From: Spinactinospora alkalitolerans | GTDB taxonomy: Bacteria; Actinomycetota; Actinomycetes; Streptosporangiales; Streptosporangiaceae | DNA: 64,000 bases | NCBI RefSeq assembly: GCF_013408795.1 | Contig: NZ_JACCCC010000001.1 | Span: 558,001 to 622,000, forward strand | Direction of reading: 5' to 3' | Shown: one piece after another, positions 32,999 to 41,586 of the stretch | How positions within the stretch are numbered: position 1 is the first letter of the stretch | Layout: each line of letters opens with the position of its first letter | The notes under the pieces: model-generated | What the model was told of the DNA's origin: nothing | Databases searched by the model: none | Seen by the model: the letters and a program-made list of their open reading frames with translations, nothing else | Program-made: the position numbers and the translations under genes

Positions 32999-33477
32999 CT
33001 ACACGATCATGAAAGAAAGACGTCCGTTCCGTATCAATAACCGTTCCGATCGCCCAGCGAATGAGACTGGAAGGAACTCAGGAAACGTTGTCGCGGCCGG
33101 ACGCGGATTGACCGGTGGCGTGTCCAATGTATCTGCGGCCAAAACGTTCGGGTACGTAGTCGACACCAGGCCGGTCACCACCACGGCGATGGCGAACAGA
33201 TCTGCTCCGCTCTGCCCGAATCCCAGCACGTCGGACCAGAGAATAACGCTGGCCACGGCTGCTGTGAGACAGAAGGGGCCGGTCAACCAGCAGTGCAACC
33301 GTCCACATCGGAACGCGTTTGCCATGCATGTGCCCCCTGCAGAAGCCAGCCGGCCGCCCACAACCCCCAAGCAACGGGCGGATCGAGTAGGAAACCCGCC
33401 ACCACCAACGCGAACGTGGTGACGACTACCGCCTGGCCGAGCCGATTACGGCCGAACAGATCATTCATGGAGCGCAT
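32999..33477 (-). pseudogene. small cysteine-motif membrane protein split by a frameshift
   Basis: The 5' part (from 33465, MNDLFGRNRLGQAVVVTTFALVVAGFLLDPPVAWGLWAAGWLLQGA) and the 3' part in another frame (CMANAFRCGRLHCWLTGPFCLTAAVASVILW..., then FAIAVVVTGLVSTTY) together make one plausible membrane protein of three or four helices. The motif NAFRCGRLHCWLTGPF (RCGRxHC) recalls a conserved membrane family found near metal or mercury genes in actinobacteria and archaea. A single indel near 33330 separates the parts. As it stands the gene is broken. Confidence 0.55.
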
Positions 33478-34020
33478 TCCTCTCCTTGAGATCTTGCTCT
33501 CCGCTTACTTATGTGCTTTTTCGTACCGGATTCCCGCGGAGATCTCTCCCGCTTCCCAGACCAGTAGCGGACGTTCCAGCCGGAGGATTCATCACTGGTG
33601 GGCGTCTTTTTCGGAACTGAGTAGACCGAAGCGAGCGACAGACGGCATCGCCGCGTGTCCTGCGGTGAGGACGGGACAAGGCGTATGGCCGGCCCTCATT
33701 GGCGGCGGCGGTGGCTACCGGCGCGGTTGCATCGGGTCAGGGTGGTGTGGCTGTCGGCGGTCAGGGCGTGGGCGAGTGCGATGTGGTCGGCATCCGTAGG
33801 CGCGGCGGCCCTGGCGGCGGGCGGACTCCTCGTCTCGGTTGCTGTATTCGCTTGAGCGAATACTGTGCTGACAGAAACATCCGCGAAAGCGAATGGATTG
33901 AGATTGGCAGGGCAACGGCTTCGGCTGCTACTGAAACCCGACGGAATCCTGGCGGCGCCCGGCCACCCCCGATCCGCCGCAGCGGCCTGGCCGCTGGGAG
34001 AAGAACGCCTATGCGCCCAA
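33478..34020. other. no recognisable gene
   Basis: Frames in this stretch are short, arginine-rich and without ribosome-binding sites. A hydrophobic frame ending near 33855 (ASVGAAALAAGGLLVSVAVFA) has no supported start. The promoter for the minus-strand membrane protein should lie near 33480-33560, which is comparatively AT-rich, but no motif pair is convincing. Confidence 0.35.
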
Positions 34021-34680
34021 TCAGAGGGCGGTGTCCGCGCCAGGGGCCGGTCCGGTGGGGGCCCGCAGGTAGGAGTCCAGTCCTCGAAGCATGAGGTCGA
34101 TTCCGATCGTGAACCGGTCGTCCATGCCGCAGTCCTCGCAGATCAGTAGCGCGGTCCGTACGAGGTTGTCGGAGGCGTTGTGGGGCAGCATGGCGGCGAC
34201 GTATCGCGTGCGGCTCACCGCGTCGCCGCCGACGTCCGCTTGCGCCCAGGTCGGCTCGGCCAGAGCAAACCCGATTCCATGTGTGAAGACGGTGCGCAGT
34301 AGCGCGGCCGCGCACACCTCGGGCACCCCGTTGCGCGCATCATCCGCAGGACGGCTTCGCGCCCTCGCAATGCTCCTTCGAGGAGGGGCTGTCGACTGGT
34401 CGGCAGCGGCGCGGCCTGGGGAGCCGATGCATCAGGGCGCGCAGGGAGCGGGCCAAGGCCGTACGGCCTCACGCCAGTCGTCGGCTGCGGGCTCGCCCTC
34501 TCCTCTCACAGCACACTGACCATGCCGTCCAGAATGTCGTCCTTGTGGCGACGTACTTGTACAGCGACATCCCCTTGGCACCCAGCCGGGCGCCGAGCAT
34601 ACCGAGATGGTTGACCGCCATGGCCCAGCTCACCGCGACCCGACCGCGCCCTCGGCCGCGGGCCGCTTGAGGTGTGCGGC
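34021..34680 (-). pseudogene. TetR/AcrR-family regulator, heavily decayed
   Basis: The C-terminal part (34021-34326) encodes the TetR_C tail, ending FTIGIDLMLRGLDSYLRA. The N-terminal end of the helix-turn-helix is recognisable near 34520-34600 as LGARLGAKGMSLYKYVA in one frame and KDDILDGMVSVL in the next. The intervening region is in mixed frames. No start-to-stop reading is possible, and its former target is unknown. Confidence 0.6.
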
Positions 34681-34832
34681 GTGGACGAAGGGGCGCCGCT
34701 ACCTTGCCCATCGTCGGATTCTGTAGCCATTGTCGCGTTGCGATCGCCGGTCCCGATCCGGCGCTATAGAGCCGGGAGCGCCGGTGGAGTTGATTGGCCA
34801 TTTGGTTCCGCATTGATCCGTGGCTGCTCTTG

Positions 34833-34853
34833 ACCTTGTCGCGGGGGCAGGGT
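34833..34853 (+). promoter_or_regulatory. MerR-type box in the promoter of the Cys-rich copper protein gene
   Basis: TTGACC at 34831 on is followed by an imperfect dyad (ACCTTGTCG...GGCAGGGT) and TTTTAGCG. This is the same layout as the perfect dyad in front of copZ (35830-35850). The long -35/-10 spacing with a central dyad is typical of MerR-activated promoters. It suggests that one regulator controls both transcripts. Confidence 0.6.
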
Positions 34854-34952
34854 TTTAGCGTGCGGAGGTGTGGTCGGGTGCGCGTTGGTGTGTTTTCGCT
34901 GCTGGCGGGTAAACGGCCGCGTTGGCCAGTAAAGATCGGTGATCAGAGGGGG

Positions 34953-35297
34953 ATGGTCATGGCGGTGGCAACGGTGGAGGAGCGCAACAAGGCGTGTGTG
35001 GATGCGTGCGCGGAGTGCCAGCAGGCGTGTGAGGCGTGCGCCTACACCTGTTGTGTCAACGACGGTGAGATGGCGCAGTGTGCGCGGTTGTGCCTGGATT
35101 GCGCGGCGATCTGCGCGTTGTGTGTGACGCTGCTGTCGCGGGGGTCGCGGTGGGCGGCGCGGGTGTGTGAGTTGTGCGCCGAGATCTGTGAGGCGTGCGC
35201 CGAGGAGTGCGAGAAGTACGACGCCCAGGCGTGTCGGGAGTGCGCGGCGGCGTGCCGGCGCTGCGCCGAGCAGTGCCGGGCGATGGCCTCGGCCTGA
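34953..35297 (+). CDS. four-helix-bundle cysteine-rich copper-binding protein (Csp/DUF326)
   Basis: A 114-residue protein with about 22 cysteines arranged at three- and four-residue spacing along helices (ACVDACAECQQACEACAYTCC, CARLCLDCAAICALC, CELCAEICEACAEEC, CRECAAACRRCAEQC). This is the pattern of the copper storage proteins Csp, whose helices line a core with thiolates that hold many Cu(I) ions. No signal peptide is seen, so it acts in the cytosol (Csp3-like). ATG 34953 follows AGAGGGGG; ATG 34959 is an alternative. A MerR-type box lies about 100 bp upstream. The gene is intact and next to the copper efflux genes, so copper buffering is the likely role. Confidence 0.88.
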   Translation: MVMAVATVEERNKACVDACAECQQACEACAYTCCVNDGEMAQCARLCLDCAAICALCVTLLSRGSRWAARVCELCAEICEACAEECEKYDAQACRECAAACRRCAEQCRAMASA

Positions 35298-35383
35298 TAA
35301 GCCTGCGCAAGGAGTGGGGGTGGGGACCGGCCGGTCCCCACCCCCCGCCGTCATTGTGCGGGTGCTGCCGCGGTGCGGGGGTC

Positions 35384-35824
35384 TCAGTCGGGGCCGGGGG
35401 CGGTTTCGATGATCCGGCAGATGGCGGCGTGGTCGCCTCGGCGCTGGTGCGCGCGGGCGGAGCGGCGCGCGCCGGTGAGGGTGCGGCGCAGTTGGCGCAG
35501 GTCGGCGAGTTTGCGGTCGATGTCGGCGATGTGGGCGTCCAGCAGGCCGGTGACCCGCTCGCACGGCGCATCACCGTGACGTTGCAGGTCGAGGACGTCT
35601 TTGATCTCGGCCAGGCTCAGCCCCAGGGTCTTGGCCTGGCGGATGAAGCACAGCACGCTCACGTCGGTGTCGGCGAAGAGGCGGTAGCCGGCCTCGGTGC
35701 GCTGCGCGGGCGGCAGCAGCCCTTTGGACTCCCACAGTCGCACCGCTTTGGCGCTCACCCCGGCCGCCTGGGCGGCGGCCCCCACGGTCATCTCCACGAC
35801 GGTCTCCTCTGCGGCGATATCCAC
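35384..35824 (-). CDS. MerR-family metal-responsive regulator (CueR-like)
   Basis: A 146-residue regulator. The winged helix-turn-helix MTVGAAAQAAGVSAKAVRLWESKGLLPPAQRTEAGYRLF is followed by the second helix pair FIRQAKTLGLSLAEIKDVLDL and a dimerisation helix. The C-terminal region has few cysteines (CERVTGLLD, AICRIIE), compatible with a Cu(I)-type site but not diagnostic. The start at GTG 35822-35824 leaves only 5 bases to the operator; ATG 35789-35791 is a reasonable alternative. It diverges from copZ with a perfect dyad between, so it most likely activates copZ-ATPase and probably the Csp gene. Confidence 0.85.
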   Translation of the reverse strand: MDIAAEETVVEMTVGAAAQAAGVSAKAVRLWESKGLLPPAQRTEAGYRLFADTDVSVLCFIRQAKTLGLSLAEIKDVLDLQRHGDAPCERVTGLLDAHIADIDRKLADLRQLRRTLTGARRSARAHQRRGDHAAICRIIETAPGPD

Positions 35825-35829
35825 GCTTG

Positions 35830-35850
35830 ACCTTGCCCTAAGGGCAAGGT
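35830..35850 (+). promoter_or_regulatory. MerR-type operator/promoter of the copper efflux operon
   Basis: Perfect 9-bp arms (ACCTTGCCC and GGGCAAGGT) flank a TAA centre, placed between TTGACC (35827-35832) and a -10-like TAGCGT (35853-35858). The spacer of about 20 bp is longer than normal, as in MerR/CueR-activated promoters that need the regulator to twist the DNA. Confidence 0.75.
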
Positions 35851-35904
35851 TCTAGCGTATCTGAAGAACGCGAAACCGCACGTCGAAGCGGAGGAGAAGC
35901 AGCG

Positions 35905-36126
35905 ATGGAGACCTTGGTGCTGCGAGTGAAGGGAATGTCGTGCGAGGGGTGCGCGAGCCGCATCGAGCGCGTGCTGCACCGCGTGGACGGCGTGCGCGGG
36001 GTGGTGGCCGACCACGTCTGCGGGCGGGTGGAAATCCGACTGAGCCCGGAGCTGGTCGACCGTAGCGTGCTGGCCGAGCGGATCGGCGCGGCCGGTTATG
36101 AGGTCGTGGAGGAGGCGAGCCGGTGA
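35905..36126 (+). CDS. copZ: CopZ-like copper chaperone (HMA domain)
   Basis: A 73-residue single heavy-metal-associated domain with the metal loop GMSCEGCASRIERVL (CxxC at residues about 13-16) and a ferredoxin-like beta-alpha-beta layout. It delivers Cu(I) to the ATPase encoded next. GGAGGAG precedes ATG 35905, and its TGA overlaps the GTG start of the ATPase gene (GTGA). Transcription is driven from the MerR-type promoter 50 bp upstream. Confidence 0.9.
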   Translation: METLVLRVKGMSCEGCASRIERVLHRVDGVRGVVADHVCGRVEIRLSPELVDRSVLAERIGAAGYEVVEEASR

Positions 36127-38567
36127 GTACCGCGGCCGATGAGCAGCCGCGGCTGTGGGCCTCGGAGCCCAGCACCACGCCTGGGCACCGGCGGATCCGG
36201 GCCCGCATCGCGGGCCTGCACTGCTCGCTGTGCACCGGCACGATCGAAAAGGCGCTGGGCCGCATGGACGGCGTAGGGCAGGTGTCGGTGAGCCTGACGC
36301 ATGAGCAGGCGCTCATCGACTACGACCCGGGTGTGGTCGGGCCGGAGAAGATTCTGGGCACGCTGCGCGACGTCGGCTACGAACTGTATGACCCGCGCAA
36401 GCTGCGCCCGTTCGAAGAGGAAGAGGCCGACCTGGTCGCCGAGGGTCGGCGGCTGCTGGCCGCGGTGGCCGCGAGCCTGACCGCGATCGGGCTGATCGCC
36501 GAGGTCACCGGCATCTGGTCGGTGCTGGTGCCGCTGAGCGTGGTCGTGGTGATGGTGCCACTGGCCTACGCGCTGCTGCGCCCCACCGGGACCGGCAGGG
36601 CCCTGGCCGGTGCGCTGGCCATCGTGGCCCCCGGCCTGGCGGCACTGGTGCTGCGCGCCACCGGCGTGCTGGAGCAGCCCGTCATCGGGTGGCTGGCCGG
36701 AATCCTGGCCGTGGCGGTGGTGTTCGGGGTGGCCCCCCACATCCTGCGCATGGCGTACCAGTCCGCGCGCCGGGGGATTTTGAACCAGCACGTGCTGCTG
36801 GAGTTCGGCGCGTTCGCCGGGATCGCCGGCGGCGTGATCGGGTTGAGTGGCGTGCTGCCCGGCTACCCGACAGCGGCATTCTTCGCCGTGAGCGTGCTGG
36901 TGGCGAACTACCACATCTTCTCCGAATGGCTGTCGCTGCTGGTCAAGACCCGCTCCAGCCAGTCGATCAAGAAGCTTTTGGACCTGCAGCCCGACCTGGC
37001 CCGCCTGGTGAACACTGACGGCATCGAAACCGAGGTGGGCGTCGAGGACGTCGCTGTCGGGCAGCAGGTGCGGGTGCGGCCCGGCGAACGCATCCCGCTG
37101 GATGGGCGCATCGCCTCCGGACACTCCGCCATCGATCTGTCCCTGGTGACCGGGGAGCCGGTGCCAGCCGAACGCGGCCCCGGCCAGGAGGCGGTGGGCG
37201 GCGCGATCAACGGCACCGGAAGCCTGCTCATCGAGGTCACCGCGACCGGCGCCGAGGGGTTTTTGGCCCAGGTGGTGCGCCACGTGGAAGATGCCCGCGC
37301 CCTCAAACCCGGCATCCTGCACCTGGTCGATCGGGTGCTGCGCGTCTACACCCCCGCCGTGCTCACGATCTCGGCGCTGGCGCTGTCGGCCTGGCTGGCC
37401 GGCAGCTGGATCTGGGCCGGAGAGCCCGATGTGCGCCGCGCGGTGTTTGCCGCCCTGGCCGTGCTGGTGATGGGCTATCCGTGCGCGGTCGGGATCGCCG
37501 CGCCGCTAGCGATCGTGCGCGGCACCGGCGCTGCCGCCGATTCCGGCATCGTGATGCGCACCGGAGAGGCGTTCCAGACCTTCCGGCTGGTGCGGCGTAT
37601 CGCCCTAGACAAGACCGGCACCCTCACCGTCGGGCGGCCCACTGTGCGCGCCGTCGAGGCCGTCGACGGCGACGTCGGTGAGCTGCTGCGCCTGGCCGCG
37701 GCCGCTGAAGCCCACTCCGAGCATCCGCTGGCCCGCGCCATCGAGGCCGCCGCCCACGCCCGCGGCCTGGCCGTGGGCGAAGCCGCGGAGTTCACCTCGC
37801 TGACCGGCTCCGGCGTGCGGGCCCGTGTGGACGGCCGGGCAGTGCTGGTGGGCCGGCCCGGGCTGCTCACCGAGGAAGGGATCGACACCAGCGCCCTGGC
37901 AGCGCGCATCGACCAGCTCCAAGCCGCCGGACACACCGTCATCGCCGTGGCCGTCGACACCACCGCCCTGGGGGTGATCGCACTGGGCGATGAGCTGCGC
38001 CCCGACGCCGCCGAGGCCGTAGCCGCCATGCGCCGCATCGGCCTGGAGCCGATCATGGTGACCGGCGACAACGAGCCCGCCGCCCGCCGCATCGCCGCCC
38101 GGCTGGGGATCACCCGGATCCACGCCGAGGTGCGACCCGCAGACAAGGCCGCCATCGTGCGCGAGCTGCAGGACGGCGGCACCCGGGTGGCCATGGTCGG
38201 CGACGGCATCAACGACGCCCCCGCCCTCATGCAGGCCGACGTGGGCATCGCGGCCGGCGGCGGCACCGACATCACCGTGGAATCGGCCGACATCGTGCTG
38301 CTGCATGGCGAGGTCGCAGCCGTCCTGCAGGCCCGCGACATCAGCCGCCGCTCCTATGGGCGCACCCGCGCCAACGTCGCGCTCGCCTTCACCTTCAACG
38401 GCATCGGCGTCCCCCTGGCCACCACCGGACTGGTCTATCCGGTGTGGGCGATGATCGCCATGGCCGCCTCCGTCACCGCCATCTTCCTCAACTCCATCGG
38501 CACCCGCCCCCGGCTGCTGACCGATGCCATCGCCAGCGTGGGCCGATCCGGCCCCAACCAGGCCTGA
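36123..38567 (+). CDS. P1B-type heavy-metal-transporting ATPase with an unusual YPC motif
   Basis: An 814-residue efflux ATPase. Order of domains: one HMA domain (IAGLHCSLCTGTIEKAL, about residues 22-40), about eight membrane helices, actuator loop SLVTGEPVPAE, membrane metal motif GYPCAVGIA, phosphorylation site LDKTGTLTVGRP, SEHPLARAIEAAA (P1B His-Pro), and GDGINDAPALMQADVGIA. In the ion path the usual CPC reads YPC, as in a subgroup of these pumps; the second Cys is kept. Copper export is inferred from CopZ, Csp and the CueR-like gene. The start overlaps copZ by GTGA. The gene is intact and followed by a strong terminator. Confidence 0.88.
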   Translation: MSTAADEQPRLWASEPSTTPGHRRIRARIAGLHCSLCTGTIEKALGRMDGVGQVSVSLTHEQALIDYDPGVVGPEKILGTLRDVGYELYDPRKLRPFEEEEADLVAEGRRLLAAVAASLTAIGLIAEVTGIWSVLVPLSVVVVMVPLAYALLRPTGTGRALAGALAIVAPGLAALVLRATGVLEQPVIGWLAGILAVAVVFGVAPHILRMAYQSARRGILNQHVLLEFGAFAGIAGGVIGLSGVLPGYPTAAFFAVSVLVANYHIFSEWLSLLVKTRSSQSIKKLLDLQPDLARLVNTDGIETEVGVEDVAVGQQVRVRPGERIPLDGRIASGHSAIDLSLVTGEPVPAERGPGQEAVGGAINGTGSLLIEVTATGAEGFLAQVVRHVEDARALKPGILHLVDRVLRVYTPAVLTISALALSAWLAGSWIWAGEPDVRRAVFAALAVLVMGYPCAVGIAAPLAIVRGTGAAADSGIVMRTGEAFQTFRLVRRIALDKTGTLTVGRPTVRAVEAVDGDVGELLRLAAAAEAHSEHPLARAIEAAAHARGLAVGEAAEFTSLTGSGVRARVDGRAVLVGRPGLLTEEGIDTSALAARIDQLQAAGHTVIAVAVDTTALGVIALGDELRPDAAEAVAAMRRIGLEPIMVTGDNEPAARRIAARLGITRIHAEVRPADKAAIVRELQDGGTRVAMVGDGINDAPALMQADVGIAAGGGTDITVESADIVLLHGEVAAVLQARDISRRSYGRTRANVALAFTFNGIGVPLATTGLVYPVWAMIAMAASVTAIFLNSIGTRPRLLTDAIASVGRSGPNQA

Positions 38568-38581
38568 ACCACTCACAACGC

Positions 38582-38608
38582 CCCCCCGGCCTGCCCCAGG
38601 CCGGGGGG
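38582..38608 (+). terminator. hairpin after the copper ATPase gene
   Basis: An 11-bp GC-rich stem (CCCCCCGGCCT / AGGCCGGGGGG) with loop GCCCC begins 14 bases after the stop. No T-run follows, as is common in actinomycetes. Confidence 0.7.
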
Positions 38609-38804
38609 CGGGGCCGCCTCGCCGAGCGCCCGTACCAGCCCACCCGGGTGAGAACCCTGTCGCCGTTGCCGCTGCTTTCCACTCAAGATCACCCGCCGCC
38701 CGGCAGCGGGCAAAACCTTTTCACGCCTCCATCACTACCCAGGAGTCTTCGCTTTTCGTGCTCTGCGGTACCGGCCGCGGGACCGGTATCAGCCGCAGTG
38801 GCGG

Positions 38805-39386
38805 TCACTCTGGTGCCGTATCAGCGGCTGTACCGTGGTTCGTGGCCGTGGCGGATGCCACGCCGGCGTAGCCGGACTCGCCGCTCAGCCGGGTGGCGGC
38901 CGCGGTGAAGTAGGAGTCGCCTGCGGTGACCCCGAGCCCCTCGACCAGCCGGTTCATGAAGTTGAACAGCGCGCACACCGATACGGCATCGTGGAGGGCG
39001 TGCTCGTCCCATCCGGCGGCGTAGACGTCCTCGGCGTCGGTGGGGGTGATGCGGCTCGGCGTCAAGGTGAGCTTCCGGGCGTAGTGCAGTACCGGCCGCA
39101 TGGGCGCCTCCACCTCAGCGGTGTCGATGTCGGCCAGCAGCTCCGAAAGCAGGCCCTCTTCGACGCCGAAGGCATGAGCGGTGGCGGTATGCACCCCGTG
39201 GCAGTAAGTACAGGCGTTGAGGCCGGAGACGTAGGCGGCGATCAATTCCCGCTGGGCCACACTGAAGGGTGAGGGGCCGCGCAGCAGCGCCTGATGGTAG
39301 TCCAGCAGCGGCGCTGAGGTGTCGGGGAACGCCCGCAGCACGTGTGGCAGTGCGGCGTCGTGGGGAAGCGATCGCAGATATGTCAT
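38805..39386 (-). CDS. AhpD-like peroxidase-related protein (carboxymuconolactone decarboxylase family)
   Basis: A 193-residue protein. ATG 39384-39386 has GGAGG 5 bases upstream. The all-helical CMD/AhpD fold is shown by FSVAQRELIAAYVSGLNACTYCHGVHTATAHAFGV, where CTYCHGVH is the CxxCxxxH catalytic motif (about residues 57-64) used for thiol-dependent peroxide reduction. The second half (YARKLTLTPSRITPTDAEDVYAAGWDEHALHDAVSVCALFNFMNRLVEGLG) matches the uncharacterised peroxidase-related subfamily. It is likely cytosolic and protective against oxidants, which suits the metal resistance context. Confidence 0.85.
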   Translation of the reverse strand: MTYLRSLPHDAALPHVLRAFPDTSAPLLDYHQALLRGPSPFSVAQRELIAAYVSGLNACTYCHGVHTATAHAFGVEEGLLSELLADIDTAEVEAPMRPVLHYARKLTLTPSRITPTDAEDVYAAGWDEHALHDAVSVCALFNFMNRLVEGLGVTAGDSYFTAAATRLSGESGYAGVASATATNHGTAADTAPE

Positions 39387-39569
39387 GTGCACCTCCGTGC
39401 GAACAGGAAATCATCACATCCGTGGTCCGTCGATATCCGGTTCGCGGGACCGGGGACCCTGTGTCCTGTTCACGCCGCACCGGACACGTCAGCCACAGTC
39501 CCTTTCTCCGTACTGGGCTCATGCACCCAGGCCGCGGGCAAAACAGCCGCGAGTAGTCCTCACCCGAAA

Positions 39570-39597
39570 GGACCCACCGGAAACGCCCGGTGGGTCC
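39570..39597 (-). terminator. hairpin downstream of the acidic secreted-protein gene
   Basis: Perfect 11-bp stem GGACCCACCGG / CCGGTGGGTCC with a six-base loop, 55 bases past the end of the minus-strand gene at 39652. It separates it from the AhpD-like gene. Confidence 0.65.
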
Positions 39598-39651
39598 TTC
39601 CTCGACCGGCGCCCCACGCATCAGGGGCATCGCGGCCCGGACGCCGGCTTG

Positions 39652-40005
39652 CTACAGGATGCCGAGCACTCCGAGCCCCAGCAGCCCGTCGTCGTAGAAT
39701 TCGCCTTCGTCGTAACCGTCGTCGTAGAAGTCGTCTTCGTCGTAGCCGACCTCGGAGTTGGTCTCGTAGGAGGCCGCTCCTTCCGCGTCGGCTTCCGCGC
39801 CGCTTTCGTTGTAGGAGACATCGCCGTCGCCATCGGCGCTCACGCTGAGGTCATAGGAGCTGGCCCCTTCCGCGCTCACGCTGGCGTTGCTCTCCTCGTA
39901 CTCGGTGCCGGCCATGGCGACGGCCGGAGCGGACAGCACGAGTGTCGGCGCGGCGATTCCCGCGATCGCGAGACGGCGCATAGCAGTAGCGGTCATCTGT
40001 TTCAT
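39652..40005 (-). CDS. small secreted acidic protein, paralogue of the gene at 48699
   Basis: A 117-residue precursor with a Sec signal peptide (MRRLAIAGIAAPTLVLSAPAVAMAG, cleavage near AMA-GTE). The mature part is rich in Asp, Glu, Ser, Tyr and Gly with recurring units of the form A-E-G-A-S-S-Y (residues about 45-85). It has a tyrosine/aspartate tail (DEDDFYDDGYDEGEFYDD) and a short hydrophobic end (LLGLGVLGIL). No cysteine and no known domain. A start nine bases later (ATG 39996) has a better-spaced GGGGG. A related protein with the same DGAxSYExE unit is encoded at 48699. The function is unknown; the acidity would suit cation binding. Confidence 0.65.
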   Translation of the reverse strand: MKQMTATAMRRLAIAGIAAPTLVLSAPAVAMAGTEYEESNASVSAEGASSYDLSVSADGDGDVSYNESGAEADAEGAASYETNSEVGYDEDDFYDDGYDEGEFYDDGLLGLGVLGIL

Positions 40006-40544
40006 CCCCCTTTTTTGCGGTATGTCCCCTCATTGGCACGGCGCCGCCCGCAGCGGCGCCCGGGGCGGATTGCCACGCCGCGAAGAGCAGAGCCTTGGCC
40101 GGGGAAACGGCTGAGCTTCGGCAGGACATGGACTGCCGGACCGTTCCTGGCCGGCGAGGCCTCCCCATGTCTGCCTTGCGGCGCCACACCGGATCAACCC
40201 GGTGCACAATCCAAACAATCACCGCGGATGGCGCACCTGCGAAACAAATGTCAGTGGAATTACACTGCTGTGCGAAGGGTGATGTTGCTTCGGTTCGGTT
40301 GACAGGTGTCCGCTTTCGGGTGCTTTGTCACCGAACAAGGAGATTGCAGTGCCCAGAACCCGCCCCACGTATCCGTCGGAGTACCGCGAGCACATCATCG
40401 AGCTCGCCCGTACCGGCCGTACCCCCGAGGAGCTCGCCCGCGAGTTCGAGCCCTTCGCCCAGACCATCCGCAACCGGATCGCCCAGGGCCGGATCGACGT
40501 CGGCCAGCGCCCGGGGCTGACCAGCCAGGAGAAGGCCGAGCTAG

Positions 40545-41586
40545 GGCTTGTATCGAAGTCGGATGTGATGTCCTACCTCGACTGAGCACTGTCCGGCGTG
40601 TCGGTTCCCGGAAATGAGCGAGGTCTCCGGTAAAGGGTTCATCGACCAAGAAGAACCTGAAGACCGGAGACCTCGTGGACACCCTACCGGTGGCGGGGCG
40701 GTTCGACCTGACGGACGCGCAGTGGGCGGCACTGGAACCGCTGCTGCCCCGGCCTTCGCGGTCGGGCCGACCGTCGTTGTGGAGCAAACGGCAGTTGATC
40801 AGCGGAATCCGCCGGCGAGTGCGTACCGGTGCGCCATGGTGGGACATGCCGATGGCGTATGGATCGTGGGCGGCGGCCTATGCGCTGTTCCGTCGATGGC
40901 AGCGGGCAGGCGTGTGGCAGCAGGTTCTGGCCTCGTTGCAGGCACTGGCCGATGCGGACGGGCGCCTCACCTGGGACGTCAGCGTGGACTCCACGACCGT
41001 TCGGGCCCACCAGCACGCCGCGGGGGCGCCTAAAAGGGGGATCTGCAGGCCGAGCCGCCGGGCGGGACGGTCGCCGAGCCCGGTGACCACGCGTTGGGCC
41101 GCTCGCGGGGCGGGCTGACCACGAAGCTGCACTTGGGCTGCGAGCAGGGACAAAAGCCACTGGCGATCGTGCTGACCGCGGGCCGGCGTGGCGACAGTCC
41201 GCAGTTCGTGCCGGTGCTGACCGGTGTCTGTGTGCCGCGGCCGACCGGTGGCCGGCCCCGTACCCGTCCCGATCGTGTCCTGGCAGATAAGGCGTACACG
41301 TCCAAGGCCAACCGGGCCCACCTGCGTCGCCGGGGGATCCGAGCGACCGTTCCGACCAAGGCAGACCAGGATGCGAATCGGCGTAAGAAGGGGGGCGAAG
41401 GGCGGTCGGCCACCGGCCTTTGACCGGGAGGTCTACAAGCAGCGTCACGCCGTGGAGTGCGGTATCAACCGACTCAAACGCCATCGCTGCGTGGCCCCCC
41501 GCTACGACAAGCTCGCTGTGCGATACGAGGCCACCGTCCACATCGCCGCGATCAACGAATGGCTCTGACTGACTTCGACACAGGCC
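40545..41586. mobile_element. IS5-family element inserted in a CTAG site of the IS3 orfA
   Basis: The ends GGCTTGTATCGAAGTC (40545-40560) and inverted GGCCTGTGTCGAAGTC (ending 41586) match at 14 of 16 positions and are flanked by CTAG on both sides (40541-40544 and 41587-41590). Element length is 1042 bp. Confidence 0.85.
40675..41568 (+). pseudogene. IS5-family transposase in three frames
   Basis: The frame from 40675 gives FDLTDAQWAALEPLLP and WDVSVDSTTVRAHQHAAGAPK (first catalytic Asp). After the slippery run AAAAGGGGG (about 41031) the frame from 41094 gives GRSRGGLTTKLHLGCEQGQ and [17 protein letters not shown] (second Asp). After AAGGGGGGCGAAGG near 41395 another shift leads to [26 protein letters not shown] (catalytic Glu) and the stop at 41566-41568. 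The first shift might be programmed, as in some IS5 groups; the second is likely a mutation. All DDE residues are present. Confidence 0.75.

Noticed and set aside
33009-33422. Plus-strand hypothetical gene opposite the broken membrane protein
   Set aside because: No ribosome-binding site or motif, and the minus strand shows transmembrane helices and a conserved cysteine motif.
41020-41045. Claiming programmed frameshifting for the nested IS5 transposase
   Set aside because: The AAAAGGGGG run could be slippery, but a second indel in another G-run breaks the gene anyway, so a programmed event cannot be distinguished from mutation here.
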